Assembly (NCBI GenBank): GCA_023460155.1
Contig: JAEWRF010000042.1
Coordinates: forward strand, 1-13,766
From: Bacillota bacterium
GTDB taxonomy: Bacteria; Bacillota; Clostridia; Oscillospirales; Acutalibacteraceae
Direction of reading: 5' to 3'
DNA length: 13,766 nucleotides
How positions within the stretch are numbered: position 1 is the stretch's first letter; every line of letters begins with the position of its first letter. The notes under the pieces were generated by a model that saw only the letters and a list, made by a program, of their open reading frames with translations, did no database searches and had not been told where the DNA came from. Of the stretch, positions 7,809 through 13,766 are shown piece after piece. The translations under genes and the position numbers were made by a program.

Positions 7809-9017
7809 ATGAAACGAAACAATAAAATCACGCCGGAAGGCACGCGTGACCTTCTCTTTGAGGAATGTCTCGCCCGGCGTTCGGTAGAAAAAATCACTAC
7901 CTCCGTGTTTGCCGCCCGCGGCTTTCATGAAGTCGTAACACCGGGAATTGAATTTTACGACGTATTCGACCCGGAATTTTCGGGAATCAGTCCCGATGTG
8001 ATGTACAAAACAACGGATCTTCGCGGAAGGCTGGTGGTCATGCGCCCGGATTCTACCCTGCCCATCGCTCGGCTGACCGCCACACGCCTGCAAAATCAGA
8101 AACGGCCGATCCGTCTTTACTATTCGCAGCCGATTTTCCGGAACAATCCCGGCCTGGCCGGGCGCAGCAACGAATCCAATCAGACCGGAATTGAACTGCT
8201 CGGCGCCGGGGGGATCCGCGCCGATCTCGAGGTAATCGAGACGGCCGCCGCCGCGCTTTCGAAATGTGTGCCAGGTTACCGTCTGGAACTCGGCCACGCC
8301 GGTTTTTTCAAAGCCCTTTCGCAGCAGCTTCCGGTCGGCGACGAAGTACGGGAGGATATCCGCAGCGCGATTGAGTCCAAAAACTACGCGGCCCTGAACA
8401 CGATTCTGGACGGTCTTACGGATTGTCCTTCGGTCCGGGCCATGCGGAAGCTTCCCAGACTGTTCGGCGGAGAAGAAGTATTTGCGGAAGCCGCTCCTCT
8501 CTGCGAAGACGGAAGTCTCAGGGAAACGCTGGATTATTTGCACGGAATCTACCGTTCGCTTTCAGCACTTGGTTTGGACGGCAGGCTGATGGTTGACCTC
8601 GGCCTCGTGCAGCGAAACGATTACTATACCGGAATCGTGTTCAGCGCCTATGTGGAAACCTTCGGAGACGCCGTCCTGCTTGGCGGCCGCTATGACAATC
8701 TTCTGGAGCATTTCGGTCTCCCGATGCCCGCCATCGGCTTTTCCATGAACGTAGACGCAATCGCCCGATGCTGTGTCCCGGAGTCGAAAAGCATTTCGGT
8801 TCCTCCGGACGTTCTTGTGCACGGAGACGACGGCTGCGAGATGAAGGCTCTGCTGTATGCGGCAGAACTGTCCGAAACCGGCCTGCGCTGTGAAACAAGC
8901 GTCGCAAATACGCGGGAAGCAACGGTTGCCTACGCGAAGGAATGCGGAATCCGACGTGTCGACTTCATTTCCGCCGCCGGTAAGACCGAAACCATGAACG
9001 GGATTGAGGAACTATGA
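7809..9017 (+). CDS. hisZ: ATP phosphoribosyltransferase regulatory subunit HisZ
   Basis: HisZ is a catalytically inactive paralogue of histidyl-tRNA synthetase that joins short-form HisG to make active, histidine-sensitive ATP phosphoribosyltransferase, step 1 of histidine synthesis. Class II synthetase features are visible: TPEGTRDLL near the N-terminus, RPDSTLPIARL from residue 79, SQPIFRNN with F110-R111, QRNDYYTG (268-275) and GGRYDNL. The usual motif-2 FRxE reads FRNN here and the following loop differs from HisRS, which fits loss of tRNA charging. The length of 402 residues suits HisZ, with a C-terminal region that looks too short for a proper anticodon-binding domain. The ATG has GGAG at 7799-7802, 6 nt upstream. 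It is first in the operon, and its stop overlaps the hisG start (ATGA). HisS is the main alternative, made unlikely by the adjacent short hisG. Confidence 0.93.
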   Translation: MKRNNKITPEGTRDLLFEECLARRSVEKITTSVFAARGFHEVVTPGIEFYDVFDPEFSGISPDVMYKTTDLRGRLVVMRPDSTLPIARLTATRLQNQKRPIRLYYSQPIFRNNPGLAGRSNESNQTGIELLGAGGIRADLEVIETAAAALSKCVPGYRLELGHAGFFKALSQQLPVGDEVREDIRSAIESKNYAALNTILDGLTDCPSVRAMRKLPRLFGGEEVFAEAAPLCEDGSLRETLDYLHGIYRSLSALGLDGRLMVDLGLVQRNDYYTGIVFSAYVETFGDAVLLGGRYDNLLEHFGLPMPAIGFSMNVDAIARCCVPESKSISVPPDVLVHGDDGCEMKALLYAAELSETGLRCETSVANTREATVAYAKECGIRRVDFISAAGKTETMNGIEEL

Positions 9018-9679
9018 AACCATTGAGAATTGCCCTTACCAAGGGGAGACTGGAAAACGATACGGTCGGTCTGTTCGAAAAAATCGGTTTGGACTGTTCC
9101 GCCGTTCACAATAAGGGGCGCAAGCTGATTCTTCCAATCGGCAATGGAAATTTTGAAGTCGTGCTCGCCAAGGCGGCCGACGTCATCACGTATGTGGAAC
9201 ATGGCGTCTGCGACCTCGGCGTTGTCGGAAAAGACACCCTTATGGAAAAGGGCGGCAGCTTCTACGAGGTGCTTGACCTCGGCTTCGGCAAATGCCGTTT
9301 TGCTCTGGCGGGGCCGAAGGGAGCGGATTTTTTCTCCGGCTATTCGGTGAAGACCATCGCGTCGAAATATCCGCGCGTCGCTCGGAACTATTTTGAAAAA
9401 AAGGCCATGGACATCCGGATTATCAAAATCGAGGGATCGGTAGAGCTTGCGCCGCTGCTTGGGCTGGCCGACGCGATCGTCGATATTGTGGAAACCGGGA
9501 CGACTCTTAAGGAAAATGGTCTGGAAATTTTTGAGCCGATCTGCGATATTTCGGCTCGGCTGATTGTCAATGCGGCAAGCCTGAAGCTCCGGAAAGAAGA
9601 AATTGAAGCGCTTACGGAGCTTATGGAAACCAAAATCACGGAAGAAGCAGGCCGCGGAAAGGCGGAAAAAGCAAAATGA
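9014..9679 (+). CDS. hisG: ATP phosphoribosyltransferase catalytic subunit, short form (HisG)
   Basis: HisG condenses ATP with PRPP to give phosphoribosyl-ATP, the first and feedback-regulated step of histidine synthesis. Recognisable parts are the N-terminal IALTKGRL, DLGVVGKDTL, and the PRPP-binding segment around residues 155-165 (IVDIVETGTTL, with D157, E160, T161, G162, T163 and T164). At 221 residues it lacks the C-terminal ACT-like regulatory domain of long HisG, so it needs HisZ, which is encoded directly upstream. It overlaps hisZ by 4 bp (ATGA) and hisD by 4 bp, so the three genes are probably translationally coupled, which would help balanced assembly of the HisG-HisZ complex. Confidence 0.97.
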   Translation: MKPLRIALTKGRLENDTVGLFEKIGLDCSAVHNKGRKLILPIGNGNFEVVLAKAADVITYVEHGVCDLGVVGKDTLMEKGGSFYEVLDLGFGKCRFALAGPKGADFFSGYSVKTIASKYPRVARNYFEKKAMDIRIIKIEGSVELAPLLGLADAIVDIVETGTTLKENGLEIFEPICDISARLIVNAASLKLRKEEIEALTELMETKITEEAGRGKAEKAK

Positions 9680-10977
9680 TGCAGATTTTTCAGGAAAAAG
9701 AAGGACTTGGCGAAGACCTGATCCGCCAGTTGAAACAGCGCAGCCGCAAGGCCGACCCAAAGGTTGAGGCGTCGGTTGCGGAAATTCTCGAAAATGTCCG
9801 CACAGGCGGAGATCGGGCAGTACGTGAATACACTAAAAAATTCGACGGTGCCGTTCCGGAAAGCTTTGAGGTTACCCGGGAAGAAATGCAGAAATCCGCG
9901 GAACAGTGCGACCCGGCCTTCGCTGCGGCACTTTCCCGCGCCGCCGGCCAGATCCGCGATTTTCACGAACGGGAAAAGCAGCAGAGCTGGATGACCACGC
10001 GCCCGGACGGCGTGATCATGGGCCAGCGCGTCCGCGGCCTCTCAAGGGTCGGGATTTATGTTCCCGGCGGCACCGCAGCCTACCCTTCCTCCGTTCTGAT
10101 GAACGCTGTTCCGGCGAAAATCGCCGGGGTAGGGGAGATCATTATGACAACCCCCCCCGGCAAAAATGGAAAGCCGAACCCGGACATCATGGCTGCGGCG
10201 CTGATCGCCGGAGTCGACCGGGTCTTTCAGGTCGGCGGTGCGCAGGCAATCGCGGCCCTCGCCTATGGGACAGAAAGCATCCCGCAGGTCGATAAGGTGG
10301 TTGGACCGGGAAATATCTTCGTTGCGACGGCGAAGAAGCAACTCTACGGCGTTATCGGGATCGATATGATCGCTGGTCCGAGCGAAATTCTGGTTCTGGC
10401 CGACGAAACAGCTAACCCTGTTTTTCTTGCCGCGGACCTGATGTCTCAGGCGGAGCACGACGTGCTCGCCTCCGCGATTCTTCTGACCACCTCAAAGGAA
10501 ATCGCAGAAAAGACGGCCGCGGAAATCGGGCGGCAGATCGCCGGCCTCTCCCGCCGGGAAATCATCGAGAAATCGCTCTGCGATTACGGTGCGATCGTTG
10601 TGTGCAGCTCCATGAAGGAAGCCATTCGGTTTGCGAACGAGCTTGCCCCGGAGCATCTGGAAGTCTGCGCCGCGAATCCGATGGAATACCTCGGCAAAAT
10701 TGACAACGCCGGTTCCGTGTTCCTCGGGAATTATTCTCCGGAGCCGCTCGGCGATTATTACGCCGGACCCAACCATGTTCTTCCTACAGGCGGCACGGCA
10801 CGGTTCTTCTCTCCGCTTTCCGTGGACAGCTTCCTTAAAAAGTCTGGCTTTGTCTGCTATACTAAGGAAGCTCTGGAGCCCGTGGAAGAGGACATCATCC
10901 GTCTGGCGGAAGCGGAAGGCCTGACGGCGCACGCGAATTCCATCAAGGTAAGAGGGAAGTCCCAGTCGTCGAAATAA
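9676..10977 (+). CDS. hisD: Histidinol dehydrogenase (HisD)
   Basis: HisD is a zinc- and NAD-dependent cytoplasmic enzyme that oxidises L-histidinol to L-histidine in two steps, the end of the pathway. At 433 residues it is full length. Key residues fall at or next to the E. coli numbering: zinc ligands Q258 and H261 in MSQAEHD, D360 in GDYYAGPNH and H419 in LTAHANS, and the catalytic pair E326-H327 in APEHLEV. VGPGNIFVATAKKQLYG and IDMIAGPSEIL are family signatures. Two ATG codons are in tandem (9676 and 9679). The first overlaps the hisG stop by 4 bp; use of the second would remove one methionine only. A 67-bp gap to hisB follows, the largest gap inside the his operon. Confidence 0.97.
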   Translation: MMQIFQEKEGLGEDLIRQLKQRSRKADPKVEASVAEILENVRTGGDRAVREYTKKFDGAVPESFEVTREEMQKSAEQCDPAFAAALSRAAGQIRDFHEREKQQSWMTTRPDGVIMGQRVRGLSRVGIYVPGGTAAYPSSVLMNAVPAKIAGVGEIIMTTPPGKNGKPNPDIMAAALIAGVDRVFQVGGAQAIAALAYGTESIPQVDKVVGPGNIFVATAKKQLYGVIGIDMIAGPSEILVLADETANPVFLAADLMSQAEHDVLASAILLTTSKEIAEKTAAEIGRQIAGLSRREIIEKSLCDYGAIVVCSSMKEAIRFANELAPEHLEVCAANPMEYLGKIDNAGSVFLGNYSPEPLGDYYAGPNHVLPTGGTARFFSPLSVDSFLKKSGFVCYTKEALEPVEEDIIRLAEAEGLTAHANSIKVRGKSQSSK

Positions 10978-11013
10978 AAGACTCCATCGCAAAATTCAGA
11001 TACATTATAGTTC

Positions 11014-11025
11014 TTCCGATCGGAA
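11014..11025. other. Perfect 12-bp palindrome in the hisD-hisB gap
   Basis: TTCCGATCGGAA is a perfect palindrome lying 3 nt upstream of the strong GGAGGG box (11029-11034) that serves hisB. The gap (10978-11044) has no good internal promoter: TATAGT at 11006-11011 resembles a -10 box but has no -35 partner at suitable spacing. With no loop the palindrome would make a poor RNA hairpin, so a protein-binding site or chance are both possible. Confidence 0.4.
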
Positions 11026-11044
11026 AGAGGAGGGAGTGTAAAAA

Positions 11045-11620
11045 ATGAGAATATCCTTGCAGAGCCGGAAAACGCGCGAAACGGAAATTTCCGTTGAATT
11101 GAATCTTGACGGCGGAGAAGTCTCGGTTAAAACCGGAATCGGATTTTTCGACCACATGCTTCAGGCTTTCGCGGTTCACGGCGGATTCGGGCTGAAAATC
11201 ACGGTGAAGGGCGACTTGGAAGTGGATGGTCACCATACGGTGGAAGACACCGGAATCGTGCTCGGCAAAGCGTTTGCCGAGGCTCTGGGTGATAAATCCG
11301 GCATCGCGCGTTTCGGCAGTTTTACCGTTCCCATGGACGAAGCTCTTGCTCTTGCGGCCGTGGACATAAGCGGCAGGCCGTTTCTGGTGTTTCAGGCACA
11401 GTTCCCTCAGGAAAAAATCGGAGATTACGACTCCTGCCTCACCGAAGAATTCATGCGGGCTTTGGCCTTTAACGCCGGCATTACCCTTCACACACGGGCG
11501 GAATACGGCGTGAACGCGCATCATATGGTTGAGGCGATGTTCAAAGCGGTTGCCCATGCTCTCCGGCTCGCCGTACAGCCCACAGGAGCAGGCACGCTCT
11601 CCACAAAAGGAGTTTTATAA
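11045..11620 (+). CDS. hisB: Imidazoleglycerol-phosphate dehydratase (HisB)
   Basis: HisB is a manganese-dependent cytoplasmic enzyme that dehydrates imidazole glycerol phosphate to imidazole acetol phosphate. Signature metal-binding stretches are FFDHMLQAF (34-42), DGHHTVEDTG (61-70, with H63, H64, E67 and D68) and NAHHMVEAMFKA (H159, H160 and E163). At 191 residues it is the monofunctional dehydratase, without the N-terminal histidinol-phosphate phosphatase domain found in enterobacterial HisB. The phosphatase must therefore come from elsewhere. The ATG follows a strong GGAGGG box with 10-nt spacing. Translation ends in two in-frame stops, TAA-TAA, at 11618-11623. Its substrate is made by HisH-HisF, whose genes are not in this operon. 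Confidence 0.97.
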   Translation: MRISLQSRKTRETEISVELNLDGGEVSVKTGIGFFDHMLQAFAVHGGFGLKITVKGDLEVDGHHTVEDTGIVLGKAFAEALGDKSGIARFGSFTVPMDEALALAAVDISGRPFLVFQAQFPQEKIGDYDSCLTEEFMRALAFNAGITLHTRAEYGVNAHHMVEAMFKAVAHALRLAVQPTGAGTLSTKGVL

Positions 11621-11628
11621 TAACCGCC

Positions 11629-11635
11629 AAGGAGG
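11629..11635 (+). promoter_or_regulatory. Near-perfect Shine-Dalgarno fixing the TTG start of hisA-hisI
   Basis: AAGGAGG lies 9 nt upstream of TTG at 11645. No ATG or GTG lies nearby in frame, and the predicted peptide begins with the conserved HisA N-terminus MIILPAID, so TTG is very likely the true start. Confidence 0.85.
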
Positions 11636-11644
11636 TTCCTACCT

Positions 11645-12706
11645 TTGATTATCCTTCCCGCTATTGATATTAAGGACGGTGAATGCGTCCGGCTTTTTCA
11701 GGGTGATTACGCAACCGCGCACAAAGTGGCCGACAGCGCACTTGATACCGCGAAGGCGTTTGAAGCAGCCGGTGCCGAATGGCTTCATACGGTTGACCTG
11801 AACGGCGCAAAAGCCGCAAAACCGGTTAATGCTTCTCTCCTGTTTGATCTTGCCAAAAACACCGGTTTGAAAGTGGAGATCGGCGGCGGAATCCGCGACA
11901 TGCAGACCGTTGATTTTTACCTTAAAAACGGAATTGCGCGGGTTATTCTCGGCACTGCGGCGCTTTCCCAGCCTGATCTGGTCATTTCCGCGGTAAAAAA
12001 GTACGGGGAGCGCATCGCCGTCGGCATCGACGCGAGGGACGGAAAGGTCGCCCAGAACGGCTGGACGCAAACCTCCTCCGTTAATTACCTGGATTTTGCC
12101 AAATCGATGGAGCAAGTCGGTGTAAAGTATATCATCTTTACAGATATTTCTCGGGACGGAGCTCTGACCGGGCCCAATCTGGAAATGCTCGACCGGTTGA
12201 ACCGCGCCGTTTCCTGCAATATCATTGCCAGCGGCGGGGTCAGCAGCATCAAAGATATTTCCGATCTTCTGTCTCTGAACCTTTCTGGGGCCATCTGCGG
12301 CAAATCCCTCTACTCCGGGAACCTTGATCTTGCAGAGGCGATCCGGCTCTGTGCGGAACAGAGGGCCATAAAAGTGCAGGATCTGGACCGCTTCTTTAAA
12401 AAGTCTGAGCTTCTTCCCTCTGTTATCCAGGAGTACGGCACCGGAGAAGTGCTGATGCTTGCCTATATGAACCGGGAATCCCTGCAGAAAACGCTGGAAA
12501 CCGGCTACACGTGGTTTTTCAGCCGTTCCCGTCAGGAACTTTGGAACAAAGGAGCCACTTCGGGACATCTGCAGAAGGTCGTAAAGATCATGGGCGACTG
12601 TGATGACGATACGCTTCTTATTACCGTAAAGCAGACCGGAGCGGCCTGCCACACCGGCTCACACAGCTGCTTTTTCAACGAAGTTTGGAGGGATTCCCAT
12701 GAGTGA
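11645..12706 (+). CDS. hisA-hisI: Fused HisA-HisI: ProFAR isomerase plus phosphoribosyl-AMP cyclohydrolase
   Basis: Two histidine enzymes are joined in one 353-residue polypeptide. Residues 1 to about 239 are HisA, a TIM barrel that isomerises ProFAR to PRFAR. It has PAIDIKDG with D8, EIGGGIRD, VGIDARDGK with D129, and the phosphate-binding GKSLYSG (219-225). Residues from about 245 to 353 are HisI, the zinc/magnesium cyclohydrolase that makes ProFAR from PR-AMP. It has GEVLMLAYMN, NKGATSGH, DCDDD (D318, D320 and D322 as likely magnesium ligands, C319 as zinc ligand) and CHTGSHSC (C335 and C342). Both halves look complete and keep their catalytic residues. HisI makes the substrate of HisA, so the fusion joins steps 3 and 4. 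In many Firmicutes hisF lies between these genes; nothing like HisF remains. The TTG start has a perfect ribosome binding site. The 3' end overlaps hisE by 8 bp. Confidence 0.95.
   Translation: MIILPAIDIKDGECVRLFQGDYATAHKVADSALDTAKAFEAAGAEWLHTVDLNGAKAAKPVNASLLFDLAKNTGLKVEIGGGIRDMQTVDFYLKNGIARVILGTAALSQPDLVISAVKKYGERIAVGIDARDGKVAQNGWTQTSSVNYLDFAKSMEQVGVKYIIFTDISRDGALTGPNLEMLDRLNRAVSCNIIASGGVSSIKDISDLLSLNLSGAICGKSLYSGNLDLAEAIRLCAEQRAIKVQDLDRFFKKSELLPSVIQEYGTGEVLMLAYMNRESLQKTLETGYTWFFSRSRQELWNKGATSGHLQKVVKIMGDCDDDTLLITVKQTGAACHTGSHSCFFNEVWRDSHE
12361..12376 (+). promoter_or_regulatory. Possible internal ribosome binding site and GTG start for free HisI
   Basis: At the HisA-HisI junction, GAGG (12361-12364) lies 9 nt before an in-frame GTG (12374-12376, codon 244). 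Starting there would give a 110-residue protein that begins exactly where a stand-alone HisI normally begins. It could be a working internal start or a relic of the separate hisI gene. A four-base match can also arise by chance. Confidence 0.3.
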
Positions 12707-13025
12707 CATGCTGAAAAAAGAATATGAAACAATCATGGAGCGAAAAGCCGACCGTCAGGAAGGCTCCTACACCTGCTATTTGTTTGAGAAGGGACTCGAC
12801 AAGATTCTGAAAAAGTGCGGCGAAGAATGCAGCGAAGTGATCATCGCCGCCAAGAACGGAAAGAAAGAAGACACCGTTGCAGAAATTTCCGACCTGCTGT
12901 ATCATCTTCTGGTCATGATGGCGAACGAAGGGATCTCTCCGGAAGATTTACAGGCGGAGTTTGATCGCCGCAGTCAAAAATCCGGGAACCTAAAACAGTT
13001 CCATCAGGTGGATAAGAACACATAA
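12699..13025 (+). CDS. hisE: Phosphoribosyl-ATP diphosphatase (HisE)
   Basis: HisE hydrolyses phosphoribosyl-ATP to phosphoribosyl-AMP and pyrophosphate, step 2 of histidine synthesis, and belongs to the all-alpha MazG-like NTP pyrophosphatases. The 108-residue protein shows GSYTCYLFEKG, then KKCGEECSEVIIAAKNG with the metal-binding acidic cluster, then EISDLLYHLLVMM. The ATG has GGAGG at 12687-12691 with 7-nt spacing, and it overlaps the end of hisA-hisI by 8 bp, suggesting coupled translation. HisE and HisI are often fused to each other as HisIE. Here HisE stays separate while HisI is attached to HisA. It is the last gene of the operon, followed at once by a terminator hairpin. Confidence 0.95.
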   Translation: MSDMLKKEYETIMERKADRQEGSYTCYLFEKGLDKILKKCGEECSEVIIAAKNGKKEDTVAEISDLLYHLLVMMANEGISPEDLQAEFDRRSQKSGNLKQFHQVDKNT

Positions 13026-13028
13026 AAG

Positions 13029-13054
13029 ATGGCCGGCGCAAATGCGCCGGCCAT
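13029..13054. terminator. Bidirectional intrinsic terminator between hisE and the pseudouridine synthase gene
   Basis: The arms 13029-13039 and 13044-13054 form a perfect 11-bp, very GC-rich stem (core GGCCGGCGC) with an AAAT loop. The hairpin starts 4 bp after the hisE stop and ends 7 bp before the stop of the minus-strand gene. The T tract is short on the + strand (ATTTCTG) and somewhat better on the - strand (CTTTTATG). It probably ends both convergent transcripts. Confidence 0.85.
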
Positions 13055-13060
13055 TTCTGA

Positions 13061-13766
13061 TTAATGAAACCGGTTGTATTCTTCCAGAAACCAGATTTCC
13101 TTTGCTTCAAATTCTCGGCCGTTCAGGTAGTTCAGCATTCCGGCATCTGTCTGAAAAGCAAATTTCATCTTGTAGGAATAAAGTGCCTGATAAGGAAACC
13201 CGGTCTTCTTGTTCTGCTGATTCGTTCCGTACTTTCCGTCTCCCGCAAGCGGGTGGCCAATGGAGGCAAGGTGGGCGCGGATCTGGTGCGTGCGCCCGGT
13301 CAGGAGCTCCACTTCCAGCAGGGAAAATCCGGCGCGCTCATTCAGAACGCGGTAGCGCGTCCGGATTGCCCGGGCATCGGGCCCCGGCTTGGAAGAAATA
13401 TACACCCGGTTCTGCGCTTCATTCTTGGTAAGATAGCCCTCAAGGGTCGCTTCCTTTGGCTGCGGGGTCCCGCAGGCCACACAGAGGTAGAACTTCTCAA
13501 TCTCGCGCGTCTTCATTTTTTCGTTCATGATGCGGAGCGTTTCCGCGTTTTTCGCCGCCATCACCAAGCCGCCGGTATTTCGGTCGATCCGGTTGATCAG
13601 CGCCGGTGTAAAGGAATTCTCCTTGTCAGGTTGATATTCCCCTTTTTTATAGAGATAATGCTGGACGCGCGCAATCAGCGAATCAAAATGATAGGTTTCG
13701 TCCGGGTGGACGATCAGGCCGGGCTTTTTATCCAAAATCAGAAGATTTTCATCCTCAAACACCGGG
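13061..13766 (-). CDS. RluA-family RNA pseudouridine synthase, N-terminus outside the window
   Basis: RluA-family enzymes isomerise specific uridines in rRNA or tRNA. The visible part, about 235 residues, is the catalytic domain. The active-site motif is NRIDRNTGG, with the catalytic aspartate at codon 13583-13585; most relatives have HRLDRxTSG. Further on is GRTHQIRAHLASIGHPLAGD, a strong family signature. The stop is TAA at 13061-13063 on the reverse strand. A GTG at 13760-13762 could look like a start, but it falls inside the conserved VFEDENLLILDKKPG beta strand, and the frame stays open to the window edge. The real start is therefore upstream and probably adds an S4 RNA-binding domain as in RluC/RluD. 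The target uridine cannot be named. It is convergent with the his operon and functionally unrelated. Confidence 0.92.
   Translation of the reverse strand, partial: PVFEDENLLILDKKPGLIVHPDETYHFDSLIARVQHYLYKKGEYQPDKENSFTPALINRIDRNTGGLVMAAKNAETLRIMNEKMKTREIEKFYLCVACGTPQPKEATLEGYLTKNEAQNRVYISSKPGPDARAIRTRYRVLNERAGFSLLEVELLTGRTHQIRAHLASIGHPLAGDGKYGTNQQNKKTGFPYQALYSYKMKFAFQTDAGMLNYLNGREFEAKEIWFLEEYNRFH

Noticed and set aside
7809..9017. Annotation as histidyl-tRNA synthetase (HisS)
   Set aside because: Motif 2 is altered, the C-terminal anticodon-binding region looks incomplete, and the gene overlaps a short-form hisG that requires HisZ.
11001..11011. An internal promoter (TACATTATAGT) before hisB
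   Set aside because: No -35-like hexamer occurs 16-18 bp upstream of any possible -10 register.
11639..12652. A 337-codon open frame opposite hisA-hisI
   Set aside because: The plus strand encodes two fully conserved enzymes here. The reverse frame has no family signature.
13042..13431. A 129-codon plus-strand frame downstream of hisE
   Set aside because: It starts inside the terminator hairpin and runs opposite the RluA-family gene. There is no convincing Shine-Dalgarno sequence and no known domain.
13760..13762. GTG as the start of the pseudouridine synthase gene
   Set aside because: It is within a conserved strand of the catalytic domain and the frame stays open to the window edge, so the gene is cut rather than complete.
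1..13766. CRISPR array, insertion sequence, phage, tRNA or rRNA
   Set aside because: I found no spaced direct repeats, transposase-like or integrase-like proteins, terminal inverted repeats or RNA-gene sequence. Nearly all of the window is covered by conserved housekeeping genes, and no gene-free gap exceeds 100 bp.

Overview
This window looks like a stretch of chromosome from a Clostridia-type Firmicute. Base composition appears to be in the mid-50s % G+C by eye (not counted). The evidence is a PolC-type DNA polymerase III, the gene order cdsA-dxr-rseP-ispG-polC that is typical of Firmicutes, a HisZ/short-HisG ATP phosphoribosyltransferase pair, and AGGAGG-type ribosome binding sites. A member of the Oscillospirales/Ruminococcaceae is my best guess, but that is inference.

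Region 1 (1-7733, + strand) is a tightly packed cluster. It holds the last 17 codons of a probable cdsA, then dxr, rseP, ispG and a full-length polC. Dxr and IspG are the second and sixth enzymes of the methylerythritol phosphate isoprenoid pathway. CdsA and RseP act at the membrane, in phospholipid precursor synthesis and intramembrane proteolysis. PolC is the replicative polymerase. Gaps are 0-26 bp (rseP and ispG overlap by 1 bp), and no terminator is visible inside the cluster or after polC.

Region 2 (7734-13060, + strand) is a histidine biosynthesis operon: hisZ-hisG-hisD-hisB-hisA::hisI-hisE. It is driven by a near-consensus promoter whose -35 box starts at the base after the polC stop codon. 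It ends at a strong GC-rich hairpin. HisZ and HisG start the pathway (step 1), HisE and HisI do steps 2 and 3, HisA does step 4, HisB dehydrates IGP, and HisD makes the final two oxidations. HisA and HisI, which do consecutive steps, are fused into one 353-residue polypeptide. The two subunits of imidazole glycerol phosphate synthase (hisH, hisF), which usually flank hisA, are both absent here. hisC and a histidinol-phosphate phosphatase are also absent and must be encoded elsewhere if the pathway is complete.

Region 3 (13061-13766, - strand) is the C-terminal part of an RluA-family pseudouridine synthase, convergent with the his operon and cut by the window edge.

The region is mostly conserved housekeeping DNA. 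I see no mobile element, CRISPR array, RNA gene, phage or defence system. The points worth a second look are the HisA-HisI fusion with a possible internal start for free HisI, the joint loss of hisH and hisF, the apparently non-standard start of rseP, and the his promoter abutting polC.
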